A stretch of 64,000 bases of DNA from an uncultured Oscillospiraceae bacterium (GTDB lineage Bacteria > Bacillota > Clostridia > Oscillospirales > Oscillospiraceae), in contig CAKUAS010000002.1 in the NCBI GenBank assembly GCA_934636655.1, forward strand, positions 62,001-126,000, given 5' to 3'. Shown here piece by piece: positions 1-8,337 of this stretch. Position 1 is the stretch's first letter; each line of letters opens with the position of its first letter. Position numbers and translations under genes: made by a program. The notes beneath the pieces are model-generated. The model was not told the origin of the DNA, ran no database searches, and saw only the letters and a program-made list of their open reading frames with translations.

Positions 1-91
1 TATAGGTAATACGCAACCCCTATTTCTTTCGATTTTGCCCTTAATTAGTCTACACGCAAGAAGAAACCCGCAACTCTCCCATAAACGGCAA

Positions 92-125
92 AAGGGTATG
101 CACTTTGATGTGCATACCCTTTTTG
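92..125. terminator. Rho-independent terminator, possibly bidirectional
   Basis: A perfect 13-bp stem (92-104 with 111-123) has a 6-base loop, T residues after it on the plus strand and a shorter T run on the minus strand. It could end tdk transcription from the right and a gene lying left of the window. Positions 1-91 show no gene. A weaker hairpin (CTGTT/AACAG) near 170-190 lies closer to the tdk stop. Confidence 0.75.
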
Positions 126-217
126 TCAGCAACCCTTGCATGGCAACTGCCATAATTCTTATTTCGTAAAACCTGTTTTATGAACAGTTACCCGAGGGGA
201 GCTTTTTGCGTTTATAT

Positions 218-796
218 TTATTTTTCTTGCTCCTTTATTTTGCTCACCCAGCATTTGTGGCACATGGCGACATAGCTGTCGTTGCCGCCGAGAAACACCT
301 GATCGCCGTGTGTGATGATGCGCCCCGATGCGTCGATGCGGGCGTTTACCGTGGCCTTGCGGCCGCATGCGCAGACGGTCTTTATCTCGGTGATGGAGTC
401 GGCAAGCTCCATGAGCCTGCGCGCACCGGGGAAGAAATGCGTCAGGAAGTCGGTGCGCAGGCCAAAGCACAAAACCGGCAGATTTTCAGCGTCGACGAGC
501 TCGCGCAGCTGATCGATCTGCTCGGGCGTGAAAAACTGCGCCTCGTCGGCAATGATGACGTCGTGCCGTCCGGCCTTCGCGTAGGCCTCGATTATATTCT
601 GTTCGGGAGTTATGACCTCTGCTGAGCGCTTGAGACCGATGCGGCTCTGCACGATGTCCGCGCCGTCGCGTGTGTCGATGCTGGGCTTTATGAGCCAGAC
701 GCTCATGCCGAGCTCCTCGTAGTTAAATTGCGTTATCAGCGCCTGAGCCGATTTCGACGAGCCCATTGCGCCGTATTTAAAATATAGCTTTGCCAT
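218..796 (-). CDS. tdk: Thymidine kinase (type II)
   Basis: Phosphorylates thymidine to dTMP with ATP in cytosolic pyrimidine salvage. The 192-residue length is normal for type II enzymes. Visible features are the P-loop variant GAMGSSKS (residues 9-16), the Walker-B-like DEAQFF (84-89), a Cys-x-Cys pair at 142/144 and a Cys-x-x-Cys pair at 179/182 for the structural zinc, and FLGGNDSYVAMC near the C-terminus. The start has GAGGAAC upstream and lies 9 bp after the udk stop, so udk and tdk are cotranscribed from the right. The nucleoside genes on its right fit a salvage role. Confidence 0.96.
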   Translation of the reverse strand: MAKLYFKYGAMGSSKSAQALITQFNYEELGMSVWLIKPSIDTRDGADIVQSRIGLKRSAEVITPEQNIIEAYAKAGRHDVIIADEAQFFTPEQIDQLRELVDAENLPVLCFGLRTDFLTHFFPGARRLMELADSITEIKTVCACGRKATVNARIDASGRIITHGDQVFLGGNDSYVAMCHKCWVSKIKEQEK

Positions 797-805
797 GTCC
801 GTTCC

Positions 806-1432
806 TCAATTCTTTGCAAGATGCGCGCGCACGCGCTCGAGCACCATGTCCAGCGCGACCTGATTGTGTCCGCCCTCGGGGATGATGATATCCGCCTTGC
901 GCTTCGAGGGCTCAACGAACTGCTCGTGCATGGGCTTGACGGTGGTCAGGTACTGATTCACGACGCTCTCAAGGCTCCTGCCGCGGTCGCGCACGTCGCG
1001 CACGATCCTGCGCAGGATGCGCACGTCAGCGTCCGTGTCGACGTAGATCTTGATATCCATAAGGTCGCACAGCTCCTGACTTTGGAATATCAGCAGTCCC
1101 TCGACGATGATGACGCGCGAGGGCTTGACGGTTACGGTTTTTTCGGCGCGGTCGTGGATCGTGTAGTCGTAGGTCGGGCTGTGGATCGTCTCGCCGCGGC
1201 GCAGCTTTTTCAGGTCTTCGATGAGAAGCTCTGTGTCGAATGCGTCGGGGTGGTCGTAGTTGAGCTTCGTGCGCTCCTCATAGCTCATGCCGTGGTGCGC
1301 CTTGTAGTAGTTGTCGTGGTATATGACGCTGACGTTGCCGCCGAAGTGCTGCATGATCTTGCGAGTGATCGTCGTTTTGCCGCTGCCCGTGCCGCCGGCA
1401 ATGCCGATAACGATGATGCTGCTGTCTTTCAT
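806..1432 (-). CDS. udk: Uridine kinase
   Basis: Phosphorylates uridine and cytidine to UMP and CMP. The 208-residue protein has the P-loop GIAGGTGSGKTT near residue 10, the HDNYYKAHHGM segment and the FDHPDAFDTELL-like region (here YDHPDAFDTELL) typical of uridine kinases. The Shine-Dalgarno GGGAGA precedes the ATG. It is the first gene of a two-gene minus-strand unit with tdk and diverges from deoD. The region up to the deoD promoter is short and no certain minus-strand promoter was identified. Confidence 0.96.
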   Translation of the reverse strand: MKDSSIIVIGIAGGTGSGKTTITRKIMQHFGGNVSVIYHDNYYKAHHGMSYEERTKLNYDHPDAFDTELLIEDLKKLRRGETIHSPTYDYTIHDRAEKTVTVKPSRVIIVEGLLIFQSQELCDLMDIKIYVDTDADVRILRRIVRDVRDRGRSLESVVNQYLTTVKPMHEQFVEPSKRKADIIIPEGGHNQVALDMVLERVRAHLAKN

Positions 1433-1511
1433 ATCTTTCTCCCGTACATTATTCGTTTTTTATTATTTTCTTACATAATACCACACCGTGTCACGATTTG
1501 CTACTGAAAAC

Positions 1512-1540
1512 TTGACTAAGGTTTGGGATGCGGATATAAT
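1512..1540 (+). promoter_or_regulatory. SigA-type promoter for deoD
   Basis: TTGACT (1512-1517), a 17-bp spacer and TATAAT (1535-1540) lie 40 bp before the deoD start codon. Confidence 0.8.
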
Positions 1541-1579
1541 TTGGTCAAAACAATTAAAACCACACAAGGAGGAAATACC

Positions 1580-2308
1580 ATGCCTATTCCCACTCCGCAC
1601 ATTGCGGCAAAGAAAGAGGACATTGCAAAAACGGTCCTCATGCCCGGCGATCCGCTGAGAGCGAAATTCATTGCAGAGACCTTCCTTGAAAACCCCGTGC
1701 TCGTCAATAACGTCCGCGGCGTTCAGGGACACACCGGCACCTGGAAGGGTGTTCCCGTGACCGTTATGGCAAGCGGCATGGGTATCCCCGCCATCGGCAT
1801 CTACAGCTGGGAGCTTTATAATTTCTACGACGTTGATAACATCATCCGCATAGGTTCGGCCGGAGCTCTGCGCGACGATCTTAAGCTCATGGACATCGTC
1901 GCGGCTCAGGGCGCGTGCACGGACTCCAATTTTGTTCACCAGTTTGAGCTTAACGGCACCTTCGCGCCCATCGCCGACTACACGCTTCTGAGCACCGCCG
2001 TCGAGACCGCAAAAGAGCACGGCGTTGACATGAAGGTCGGCAACATCCTCTCCGGCGATAATTTTTACTCGCCCGCAGGCTGCGACAGCAACGATAAGTG
2101 GCGCGATATGGGCGTTATGGCCGTCGAGATGGAGGCCGCCGGCCTTTACATGAACGCCGCAAAGGCCGGAAAGCGTGCTCTGTGCATCTGCACGATTTCC
2201 GATCATATCTACCGCAGCGAGGCACTGTCGCCCGAGGAAAGACAGTTGTCTTTCACTCAGATGATGGAGATAGCGCTCGACACTGCCGCAAAGATGGACA
2301 AAGTATAA
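1580..2308 (+). CDS. deoD: Purine nucleoside phosphorylase (DeoD type)
   Basis: Cleaves purine (deoxy)nucleosides with phosphate to base plus (deoxy)ribose-1-phosphate. The product is 242 residues, as expected for the hexameric DeoD family. It shows MPGDPLRAKFIAE near the N-terminus, the GSAGALRDDLKLMDIV segment, the substrate-binding VEMEAAGLY motif and the late catalytic region ISDHI. The frame stays open further upstream, but AAGGAGG at 1566-1572 fixes the ATG at 1580. It has its own promoter and sits beside udk/tdk and a nucleoside importer. Confidence 0.96.
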   Translation: MPIPTPHIAAKKEDIAKTVLMPGDPLRAKFIAETFLENPVLVNNVRGVQGHTGTWKGVPVTVMASGMGIPAIGIYSWELYNFYDVDNIIRIGSAGALRDDLKLMDIVAAQGACTDSNFVHQFELNGTFAPIADYTLLSTAVETAKEHGVDMKVGNILSGDNFYSPAGCDSNDKWRDMGVMAVEMEAAGLYMNAAKAGKRALCICTISDHIYRSEALSPEERQLSFTQMMEIALDTAAKMDKV

Positions 2309-2365
2309 ATTTTGTGCGATTTGGCGTAAAAAGCGGTCGCTTTTGGACAAATTGCTAAATTATAC

Positions 2366-2395
2366 TTGCCTTTGACGCAGTAACAGTGGTATACT
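2366..2395 (+). promoter_or_regulatory. Probable promoter of the BMP lipoprotein gene
   Basis: TTGCCT (2366-2371), an 18-bp spacer and TATACT (2390-2395) lie 70 bp upstream of the start codon. The -35 box is only a partial match. Confidence 0.5.
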
Positions 2396-2465
2396 GTGCA
2401 TAGTACGCGATAAGTGTACATATCACTTTCGTTCGCAAAAACTAAATTTATACGGAGGAAAAAAC

Positions 2466-3605
2466 ATGAAAAGAATTCTCGCACTGGTTCTCGCTCTGTG
2501 CATGGTCTTTGCTCTTTGCGCCTGCTCCAACAACGGCGACAAGGACACCAAGACTTCCGACAATCCGAACGAGACCGCAATGAAGGTCGCAATGATCACC
2601 GACTATGGCGATATCACCGACCAGTCCTTCAACCAGACCACTTATGAAGCATGCAAGGCATACTGCACCGAGAACAGCATCGACTTCAACTACTTCAAGC
2701 CCGCTTCCGATGCCGACGCAGACCGCGTTGCAATGATCGAGAAGGCAGTCGCCGACGGCTACAACGTCATCGTAATGCCCGGCTTCGCTTTCGGCCCCGC
2801 TGTCAAGCAGACCGTTAACACCTATCCCGATGTTAAGTTCTTCACGCTGGATGTCAGTGCAGGAGATCTCGGCGAAGACTTTAAGATTCCTTCAAACCTT
2901 TATTGCGCAATTTACCAGGAAGAGCTCTGCGGCTACATGGCAGGCTACGCTGCCGTTAAGCTCGGCTACAAGCAGCTCGGATTCCTCGGCGGTATGGCAG
3001 TTCCCGCAGTCGTCCGTTACGGCTACGGCTTTGTCCAGGGCGTAAACGCAGCGGCTGTCGAGATGAAGATCGCAGATCAGGTCTCCGTCAAGTACGTTTA
3101 CGGTAATTTGTTCAAGGCTGACCCCGCTATCACCGCTGTTATGGATACCTGGTATGCAAACGGCACCGAGGTCGTCTTCGCTTGCGGCGGCGGCATCTAT
3201 GCATCCGCAGCCGAAGCAGCGGCAAAGGTCGAGGGCGCAAAGGTCATCGGCGTTGACGTTGACCAGTCCGGCATCATCGACGGCAAATACGGCGAAGGCA
3301 TGACCGTTACTTCCGCAATGAAGGGCCTTGCCCCCACCGTTAAGACCGTTCTGGCTGCTATCTCTGCCGACAAGTGGGCGGACTTCGGCGGCAAGATGGA
3401 GAGCCTGGGGCTCGTTTCCGAGAATCCCGAGGACAACTACGTTCAGATCCCCATGGAGAGCACTCAGTGGTCCGATGACTTCACCAAGGACGACTACAAG
3501 GCACTCGTTGCAGCAATGTTCAAGGGCGACATTAAGGTCGACAACTCCACCGAGGCAATGCCCAAGACCGAGATCAAGGTCGAGAGCTTCGGCAATATCC
3601 TGTAA
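2466..3605 (+). CDS. BMP-family nucleoside-binding lipoprotein
   Basis: This is the extracellular solute-binding lipoprotein of an ABC importer. The 379-residue protein begins with a lipoprotein signal peptide ending in ALCAC, with Cys20 as the lipid anchor. The mature part has basic membrane protein (PnrA/Med) features: MITDYGDITDQSFNQTTYEA at the start of the fold, KFFTLDVSAGD, GFLGGMAVPAVVRYGYGFVQG and VIGVDVDQSG. Families with these motifs bind purine or other nucleosides, which fits the following ATPase and permeases and the flanking salvage genes. A strong terminator and a new promoter separate it from the ATPase gene, so the binding protein can be made in excess. Confidence 0.92.
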   Translation: MKRILALVLALCMVFALCACSNNGDKDTKTSDNPNETAMKVAMITDYGDITDQSFNQTTYEACKAYCTENSIDFNYFKPASDADADRVAMIEKAVADGYNVIVMPGFAFGPAVKQTVNTYPDVKFFTLDVSAGDLGEDFKIPSNLYCAIYQEELCGYMAGYAAVKLGYKQLGFLGGMAVPAVVRYGYGFVQGVNAAAVEMKIADQVSVKYVYGNLFKADPAITAVMDTWYANGTEVVFACGGGIYASAAEAAAKVEGAKVIGVDVDQSGIIDGKYGEGMTVTSAMKGLAPTVKTVLAAISADKWADFGGKMESLGLVSENPEDNYVQIPMESTQWSDDFTKDDYKALVAAMFKGDIKVDNSTEAMPKTEIKVESFGNIL

Positions 3606-3623
3606 TTTCATCGTTACAACCTG

Positions 3624-3657
3624 AGGATAGGCGAAATTTTTCGCCTATCCTTTTTTT
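3624..3657 (+). terminator. Rho-independent terminator after the BMP gene
   Basis: A GGATAGGCGAAA / TTTCGCCTATCC hairpin is followed by seven T. It lies between the binding-protein gene and its ATPase gene. Confidence 0.9.
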
Positions 3658-3680
3658 ATTCATATTTCCGACATTTTTGT

Positions 3681-3709
3681 TTGCAATGCATCCCCCTCTA
3701 TTGTATAAT
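3681..3709 (+). promoter_or_regulatory. SigA-type promoter for the ATPase-permease genes
   Basis: TTGCAA (3681-3686), a 17-bp spacer and TATAAT (3704-3709) lie 59 bp before the TTG start of the ATPase gene. Confidence 0.75.
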
Positions 3710-3767
3710 GAATTATTAACATATTGTAACTCGAAGAAATTCACATACGAAAGGGGAGATTTGGGTT

Positions 3768-5309
3768 TTGGAACAGGCATATGCGATAGAAATGCTGCAT
3801 ATAACAAAGCGTTTCCCGGGCATAGTCGCCAATGATGATATTACCCTTCAGCTCAAAAAAGGCGAGATACATGCCCTGCTCGGCGAAAACGGCGCGGGCA
3901 AGAGTACGCTGATGAGCGTTTTGTTCGGCCTGTATCAGGCGGAAGAGGGCGTTATCAAAAAAGACGGCAAAGAGGTCGAGATCAAAGACCCCAACGACGC
4001 CAACCGCCTCGGCATCGGCATGGTGCATCAGCACTTCAAGCTCGTTGAGTGCTTCTCGGTCCTGGATAACATCATCCTCGGCGACGAGCCGACGAGTAAG
4101 GGCGGTTTCCTCAAAAAGGACATTGCGCGCAAAAAGATCATCGATCTGAGCGATAAGTACGGCCTGAGCGTCGACCCCGACGCGCTTATCGAGGATATCA
4201 CCGTCGGCATGCAGCAGCGCACCGAGATCCTCAAAATGCTCTATCGAGAAAACGAGATACTCATCTTCGACGAGCCTACGGCGGTTTTGACTCCGCAGGA
4301 GATCGAGGAGCTCATGCAGATCATGAAAAACCTCGCAAAAGAAGGGAAGAGCATCCTGTTTATCTCGCATAAGCTCAACGAGATCATGGAGGTCGCCGAC
4401 CGCTGCACGGTTCTGCGCAAAGGCAAGTACATCGGCACGGTCGAGATCAAAAACACCAGCAAGGAAGAGCTCTCGCGCATGATGGTCGGCCGCGATGTCG
4501 ACTTCGTCGTGCATAAGGAAGAGGCAAAGCCGGGCGACATTATCCTCGATGTCGAGGGTATGACGGTCGCATCCAAGGTGCACCACAATAACGCCGTCAA
4601 GAACGTGTCGTTCAAGGTCCGCGCGGGCGAGATCGTCTGCATAGCCGGTATCGACGGCAACGGTCAGACCGAGCTTGTCTACGGCCTTACGGGGCTTGAG
4701 CCGCTCAAGGAGGGCAAGATCAGCCTCTGCGGCAGAGACATTACCCACGCATCTATTCGTGACCGAAACACCCACGGCATGAGCCACATCCCCGAGGACA
4801 GACATAAGCACGGCCTTGTGCTCGACTATTCGCTTGAGTATAACATGGTGCTTCAGCGCTATTTCGAGCCGCAGTTTGTCTCCGGCGCGGGCTTTTTGAA
4901 ACGCAAGAACATCCGCGAGTATTCCGATAAGCTCATCGAGCAGTACGATGTCCGCTCCGGACAGGGCTCTGTCACGATAGCGCGCAGCATGTCCGGCGGC
5001 AACCAGCAGAAGGCCATAGTCGCCCGCGAGATCGACAAGGAGCCCGAGCTCCTCGTCGCCGTTCAGCCGACCCGCGGTCTCGATGTCGGTGCTATAGAGT
5101 ATATCCACAAGCAGCTCGTCGCCGTGCGCGACGCGGGGCGCGCGGTGCTTTTGGTATCGCTTGAGCTTGACGAGGTCATGAGCGTTTCCGACCGCATCCT
5201 CGTTATGTATGAGGGCGAGATCGTCGGAGAGCTCGACCCGAAGAAAACCACCGTTGAAGAACTCGGCCTGTACATGGCCGGCGCGAAGAAAGGAGCAGCC
5301 CATGAATAA
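3768..5309 (+). CDS. Nucleoside ABC importer, fused-duplicate ATPase
   Basis: A 513-residue protein with two ABC domains, of the type that powers BMP-dependent nucleoside uptake (NupO/YufO-like). Domain 1 has a canonical Walker A GENGAGKST (39-47) and Walker B ILIFDEPTAVLTPQE, but its signature is degenerate (VGMQQRTEI). Domain 2 has a degenerate Walker A (GIDGNGQTEL) and Walker B (LLVAVQPTRGLD, Gln in place of the catalytic Glu) with a canonical signature SMSGGNQQKA. This leaves one good composite site, as is usual for this class. Translation starts at TTG 3768 with AAGGGGAG upstream. The stop overlaps the next gene by 8 bp. Confidence 0.93.
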   Translation: MEQAYAIEMLHITKRFPGIVANDDITLQLKKGEIHALLGENGAGKSTLMSVLFGLYQAEEGVIKKDGKEVEIKDPNDANRLGIGMVHQHFKLVECFSVLDNIILGDEPTSKGGFLKKDIARKKIIDLSDKYGLSVDPDALIEDITVGMQQRTEILKMLYRENEILIFDEPTAVLTPQEIEELMQIMKNLAKEGKSILFISHKLNEIMEVADRCTVLRKGKYIGTVEIKNTSKEELSRMMVGRDVDFVVHKEEAKPGDIILDVEGMTVASKVHHNNAVKNVSFKVRAGEIVCIAGIDGNGQTELVYGLTGLEPLKEGKISLCGRDITHASIRDRNTHGMSHIPEDRHKHGLVLDYSLEYNMVLQRYFEPQFVSGAGFLKRKNIREYSDKLIEQYDVRSGQGSVTIARSMSGGNQQKAIVAREIDKEPELLVAVQPTRGLDVGAIEYIHKQLVAVRDAGRAVLLVSLELDEVMSVSDRILVMYEGEIVGELDPKKTTVEELGLYMAGAKKGAAHE

Positions 5310-6444
5310 GGAAAAACGCTCCCTTCTGCAAAACAGCGGTGTGCAGTCGTTTATCGCGTCGATAATCTGCATCCTGCTCGGCCTGCTGCTCGGCTACATC
5401 GTTCTGCTGTTTATAAATCCGGCGGGCGCTGGCGAGGCGATAACGGCACTGATAAAGAACTTCTTCAACTACCCCAACGCGCAGGTCGCGCTGAAGTATT
5501 TTGGTAGCACGCTTGTCAAAACGGCGCCGCTTATCATGTGCTCGCTGTCAATCCTGTTTGCGTATAAGGTCGGCCTGTTCAATATCGGCGCTGCCGGTCA
5601 GTACGCGTTCGGTGCGGGTATGGCGATATACGCGGCTTTGGCGTGGCAGCTTCCGTGGTGGGTGTGCCTGCTCATCGCAACGGCAGCCGGTGCGGCGCTG
5701 GGTACTGTATCCGGTGTTCTCAAGAGCTACTGCAACGTGAACGAGGTCATCTCGGGCATCATGCTCAACTGGATAACCCTTTACGCGATGAACGATCTGC
5801 TCTCGAACGTCAAGGAAACTACCAGCCCCTACACCATGCACATCGAGTCTGTAAGTCCCCAGTCTATCATGCCGACGCTCGGGCTGGATACGCTGTTTAC
5901 AAATAACCAGTATGTCACGATATCCATCCCAATTGCGATAATCATTGCGGTGATCGTGTATATCGTGATGGAAAAGACCAAATTCGGCTATGAGCTCAAG
6001 GCAACAGGCTTTAACAAAAATGCCGCGAAATACTGCGGCATGGCCGAAAAGCGCAACACCATCCTGACGCTGCTCATCGGCGGCGGCCTTGCCGGTCTCG
6101 GCGCAGGCCTTTTCTATCTGACGGGCTTCGAGCAGTGGTCCTGCGGCCAGTCGTCGGTTCCCGCGATGGGCTTTAACGGCATCGCCGCAGCGTTCCTCGG
6201 CGGCCTGAACCCCATCGGCGCAATATTCTCGTCCTATTTCATTCAGCACATAACTGTTGGTGGTGCGTACCTCGACAAGAGCATGTACTGCACGCAGATA
6301 TCCGACCTCATCTCGTCGATAATTATTTATCTGTGCGGCTTCGTTCTGTTCATGAAGTTTGTCATGAATAACATTGCCGCAAAGCGTGAGGAGAAGGCAA
6401 AAGCGGCGGCTCAGGCTGCCGAACAGGAAGGAGGCAACGAATAA
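5302..6444 (+). CDS. Nucleoside ABC importer permease 1
   Basis: A 380-residue integral membrane permease of the BPD_transp_2 family (NupP/YufP-like). Several hydrophobic segments are visible, starting around residues 15-40, and GAAGQYAFGAGMAIY and NEVISGIMLNW are typical family stretches. The ATG at 5302 has AAGGAG at 5290-5295 and overlaps the ATPase stop, showing translational coupling. The open frame extends upstream into the ATPase gene, but that part encodes no membrane segment and is not part of the gene. The charged C-terminal tail is Ala/Glu/Lys-rich. Confidence 0.92.
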   Translation: MNKEKRSLLQNSGVQSFIASIICILLGLLLGYIVLLFINPAGAGEAITALIKNFFNYPNAQVALKYFGSTLVKTAPLIMCSLSILFAYKVGLFNIGAAGQYAFGAGMAIYAALAWQLPWWVCLLIATAAGAALGTVSGVLKSYCNVNEVISGIMLNWITLYAMNDLLSNVKETTSPYTMHIESVSPQSIMPTLGLDTLFTNNQYVTISIPIAIIIAVIVYIVMEKTKFGYELKATGFNKNAAKYCGMAEKRNTILTLLIGGGLAGLGAGLFYLTGFEQWSCGQSSVPAMGFNGIAAAFLGGLNPIGAIFSSYFIQHITVGGAYLDKSMYCTQISDLISSIIIYLCGFVLFMKFVMNNIAAKREEKAKAAAQAAEQEGGNE

Positions 6445-7382
6445 TGTCATTACTTATCCAGTACACTATTCTTTATGCTTCGGTTCTGATCCTCGTTGCT
6501 CTCGGCGGCTGTTTCTCGGAGCATTCGGGCGTTATAAACCTCGGCCTTGAGGGTATCATGGTCATGGGCGCTCTCGGCGGCGCACTGACAATGAAGTACC
6601 TTGAGGGTTCCTCTCCTGCGGCTATCGTTATCCTCACCATCCTCGCCGCGGCGGTCACGGGTCTTGTGTTCTCGGCACTGCTGGCGGTAGCGTGCATAAA
6701 CTTCAAGGCTGACCAGACGATCGTCGGTACGGCGCTGAACATGCTCGGCCTTGCGGCGGCAACTGTCATAGTCAAAGCCATAAATACGGCCGAGAGCCCC
6801 GACAACGTATCCTCTACCGTGCAATACATAGCGCAGAAGAAAGCCTTCCTCGTAAACATCGGCGACTTCACCTTCAACTGGATGATGCTTGTCGCGTTCG
6901 TAATTCTCATTGCGGCGTACATCGTTTTGTACAAGACCAAGTTCGGCCTGCGCCTGATGGCCTGCGGTGAGCATCCTCAGGCGGCGGACTCCGTCGGCAT
7001 AAATGTCTACAAAATGCGCTGGTCGGGCGTTCTCATTTCGGGCGTTCTCGGCGGACTCGGCGGCATTATGTATATCATTGCCGGCGCAAGCGAATGGCAG
7101 TTTGAAGCAGGTGTCGCCGGATTCGGCTTCCTGTCGCTGGCGGTCATGATCTTCGGCCAGTGGAAGCCGCACCGCATCGCGCTTGCAGCGCTGCTGTTCG
7201 GCCTGTTCCGCGCCCTTGCCAGCGTGTACTCCGGCTTCGACTTCCTGGTGAGCCTGCAGTTGTCCGGCTCCATATACAAGATGATGCCGTACATAATCTC
7301 GCTCATCGTTCTTGCTCTCACCTCCAAGCGCTCGCGCGCGCCGAAGGCGGAAGGCATCCCCTACGAAAAGGGACAGAGATAA
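6444..7382 (+). CDS. Nucleoside ABC importer permease 2
   Basis: A 312-residue second permease subunit of the same importer (NupQ/YufQ-like). It has the family hallmark GGCFSEHSGVINLGLEGIMVMGA near the N-terminus (read in two parts: GGCFSEHSG and VINLGLEGIMVMGA), the FGLRLMACGEHPQAADSVGI cytoplasmic coupling-loop region and a short basic tail. Its ATG shares one base with the preceding stop (TAATG) and AGGAGG lies just upstream. It is the last gene before a bidirectional terminator. Confidence 0.92.
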   Translation: MSLLIQYTILYASVLILVALGGCFSEHSGVINLGLEGIMVMGALGGALTMKYLEGSSPAAIVILTILAAAVTGLVFSALLAVACINFKADQTIVGTALNMLGLAAATVIVKAINTAESPDNVSSTVQYIAQKKAFLVNIGDFTFNWMMLVAFVILIAAYIVLYKTKFGLRLMACGEHPQAADSVGINVYKMRWSGVLISGVLGGLGGIMYIIAGASEWQFEAGVAGFGFLSLAVMIFGQWKPHRIALAALLFGLFRALASVYSGFDFLVSLQLSGSIYKMMPYIISLIVLALTSKRSRAPKAEGIPYEKGQR

Positions 7383-7394
7383 ATATTCAAAATA

Positions 7395-7427
7395 AAAATG
7401 CAGAGTCCATCCGGACTCTGCATTTTT
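7395..7427. terminator. Bidirectional terminator between convergent genes
   Basis: AAAAATGCAGAGTCC, a 4-base loop ATCC and the exact complement form a long hairpin with T runs on both strands. It separates the nucleoside importer operon from the convergent EamA gene, whose last codons overlap its edge. Confidence 0.9.
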
Positions 7428-8337
7428 ATTCTTTGGAGCTTTCCTCCGGCGGATATTTTTGAACGCCCCATATGCCGATGAGGACGATCACCATAGCACC
7501 GAGCGAGATGGCGGTGAGCCTTTCTCCGAGGACAAATATTCCGGCGGCTACCGAAACAACGGTCGCAAGGTTTTGAAATATGATGACGTTTGCCATCGGT
7601 GCGTGCGATACGGCATAGTTAAACAACGAGTATCCTGCGACCGACGCGCCCAGCGCGAGGAATAGAGCGGCCAGAAGAAAGCGGAGGTTCGCTGCCGGAG
7701 CGAGCACGGCGGCGATACTGCCGCCTTTTTCGATCAGTGCGAGCGTCGTAAAGAATACGGCCCCCATAATCTGCATGAAATATGTCCGCTCGAATACCGA
7801 AAAGCGCCCGGACACGCCGCAGGATATGACGCTGTAAGCAGAGCCCGTGACGACGGCAAGGCATAAAAGCGCAAAGCCCTTGAACGTTATCGAACCGCCG
7901 CTGTTTTCAGCGAGAGTTATCACGATGATGCCGAGGATAGACAGCGCGCTGAACAGCCACTGCTTTTTGCTCGGCCGCTCCTTCAGAAATACAGCCGCGA
8001 AAATTATCGTGACGATTGGAATGACTGCGATCATGATGCCGGAGAAGGCGGAGCTTGAGTATTTAAGCCCGTACTGCTCGCCGATGAAATACAAGCACGG
8101 CTCCATCGAGCCGAGCAGCAGCAGGGGCTTTATGCTTTTGCCGCGCAGCCTGAGCTTCTGTCTGCCCAGAAGCACGGGGACAGTGAGCGCGATCAGCGCA
8201 ATATTGAAGCGATAGCTCATCAGCACGAACGGCGAGACAGTCTCCTGTCCGATGCTCGATGCCAGAAAGCTCAGACCCCAGAAAACTTGCGTGACGATCG
8301 CCGCGGCTATCGCCTTTGAATAGCTTTTATCCCTCAT
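7426..8337 (-). CDS. EamA/DMT-family transporter
   Basis: A 303-residue membrane protein with the tandem EamA repeat architecture, about ten hydrophobic segments. The N-terminal VFWGLSFLASSI and the second-repeat segments ending in FVLGERLTAISLGAMVIVLIG are typical. Members export amino acids or other metabolites; the substrate here cannot be read from sequence. The ATG overlaps the MBL-hydrolase stop (ATGA) with AGGAGG inside the upstream gene, so the two are cotranslated from one message. Confidence 0.88.
   Translation of the reverse strand: MRDKSYSKAIAAAIVTQVFWGLSFLASSIGQETVSPFVLMSYRFNIALIALTVPVLLGRQKLRLRGKSIKPLLLLGSMEPCLYFIGEQYGLKYSSSAFSGIMIAVIPIVTIIFAAVFLKERPSKKQWLFSALSILGIIVITLAENSGGSITFKGFALLCLAVVTGSAYSVISCGVSGRFSVFERTYFMQIMGAVFFTTLALIEKGGSIAAVLAPAANLRFLLAALFLALGASVAGYSLFNYAVSHAPMANVIIFQNLATVVSVAAGIFVLGERLTAISLGAMVIVLIGIWGVQKYPPEESSKE

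Noticed and set aside
1..217. Start of a gene at the left edge
   Set aside because: Only short frames without domain or ribosome site are found; the region holds terminator hairpins.
2309..2465. Purine riboswitch before the nucleoside importer
   Set aside because: The leader lacks the three-way-junction core and conserved loops of the purine aptamer.
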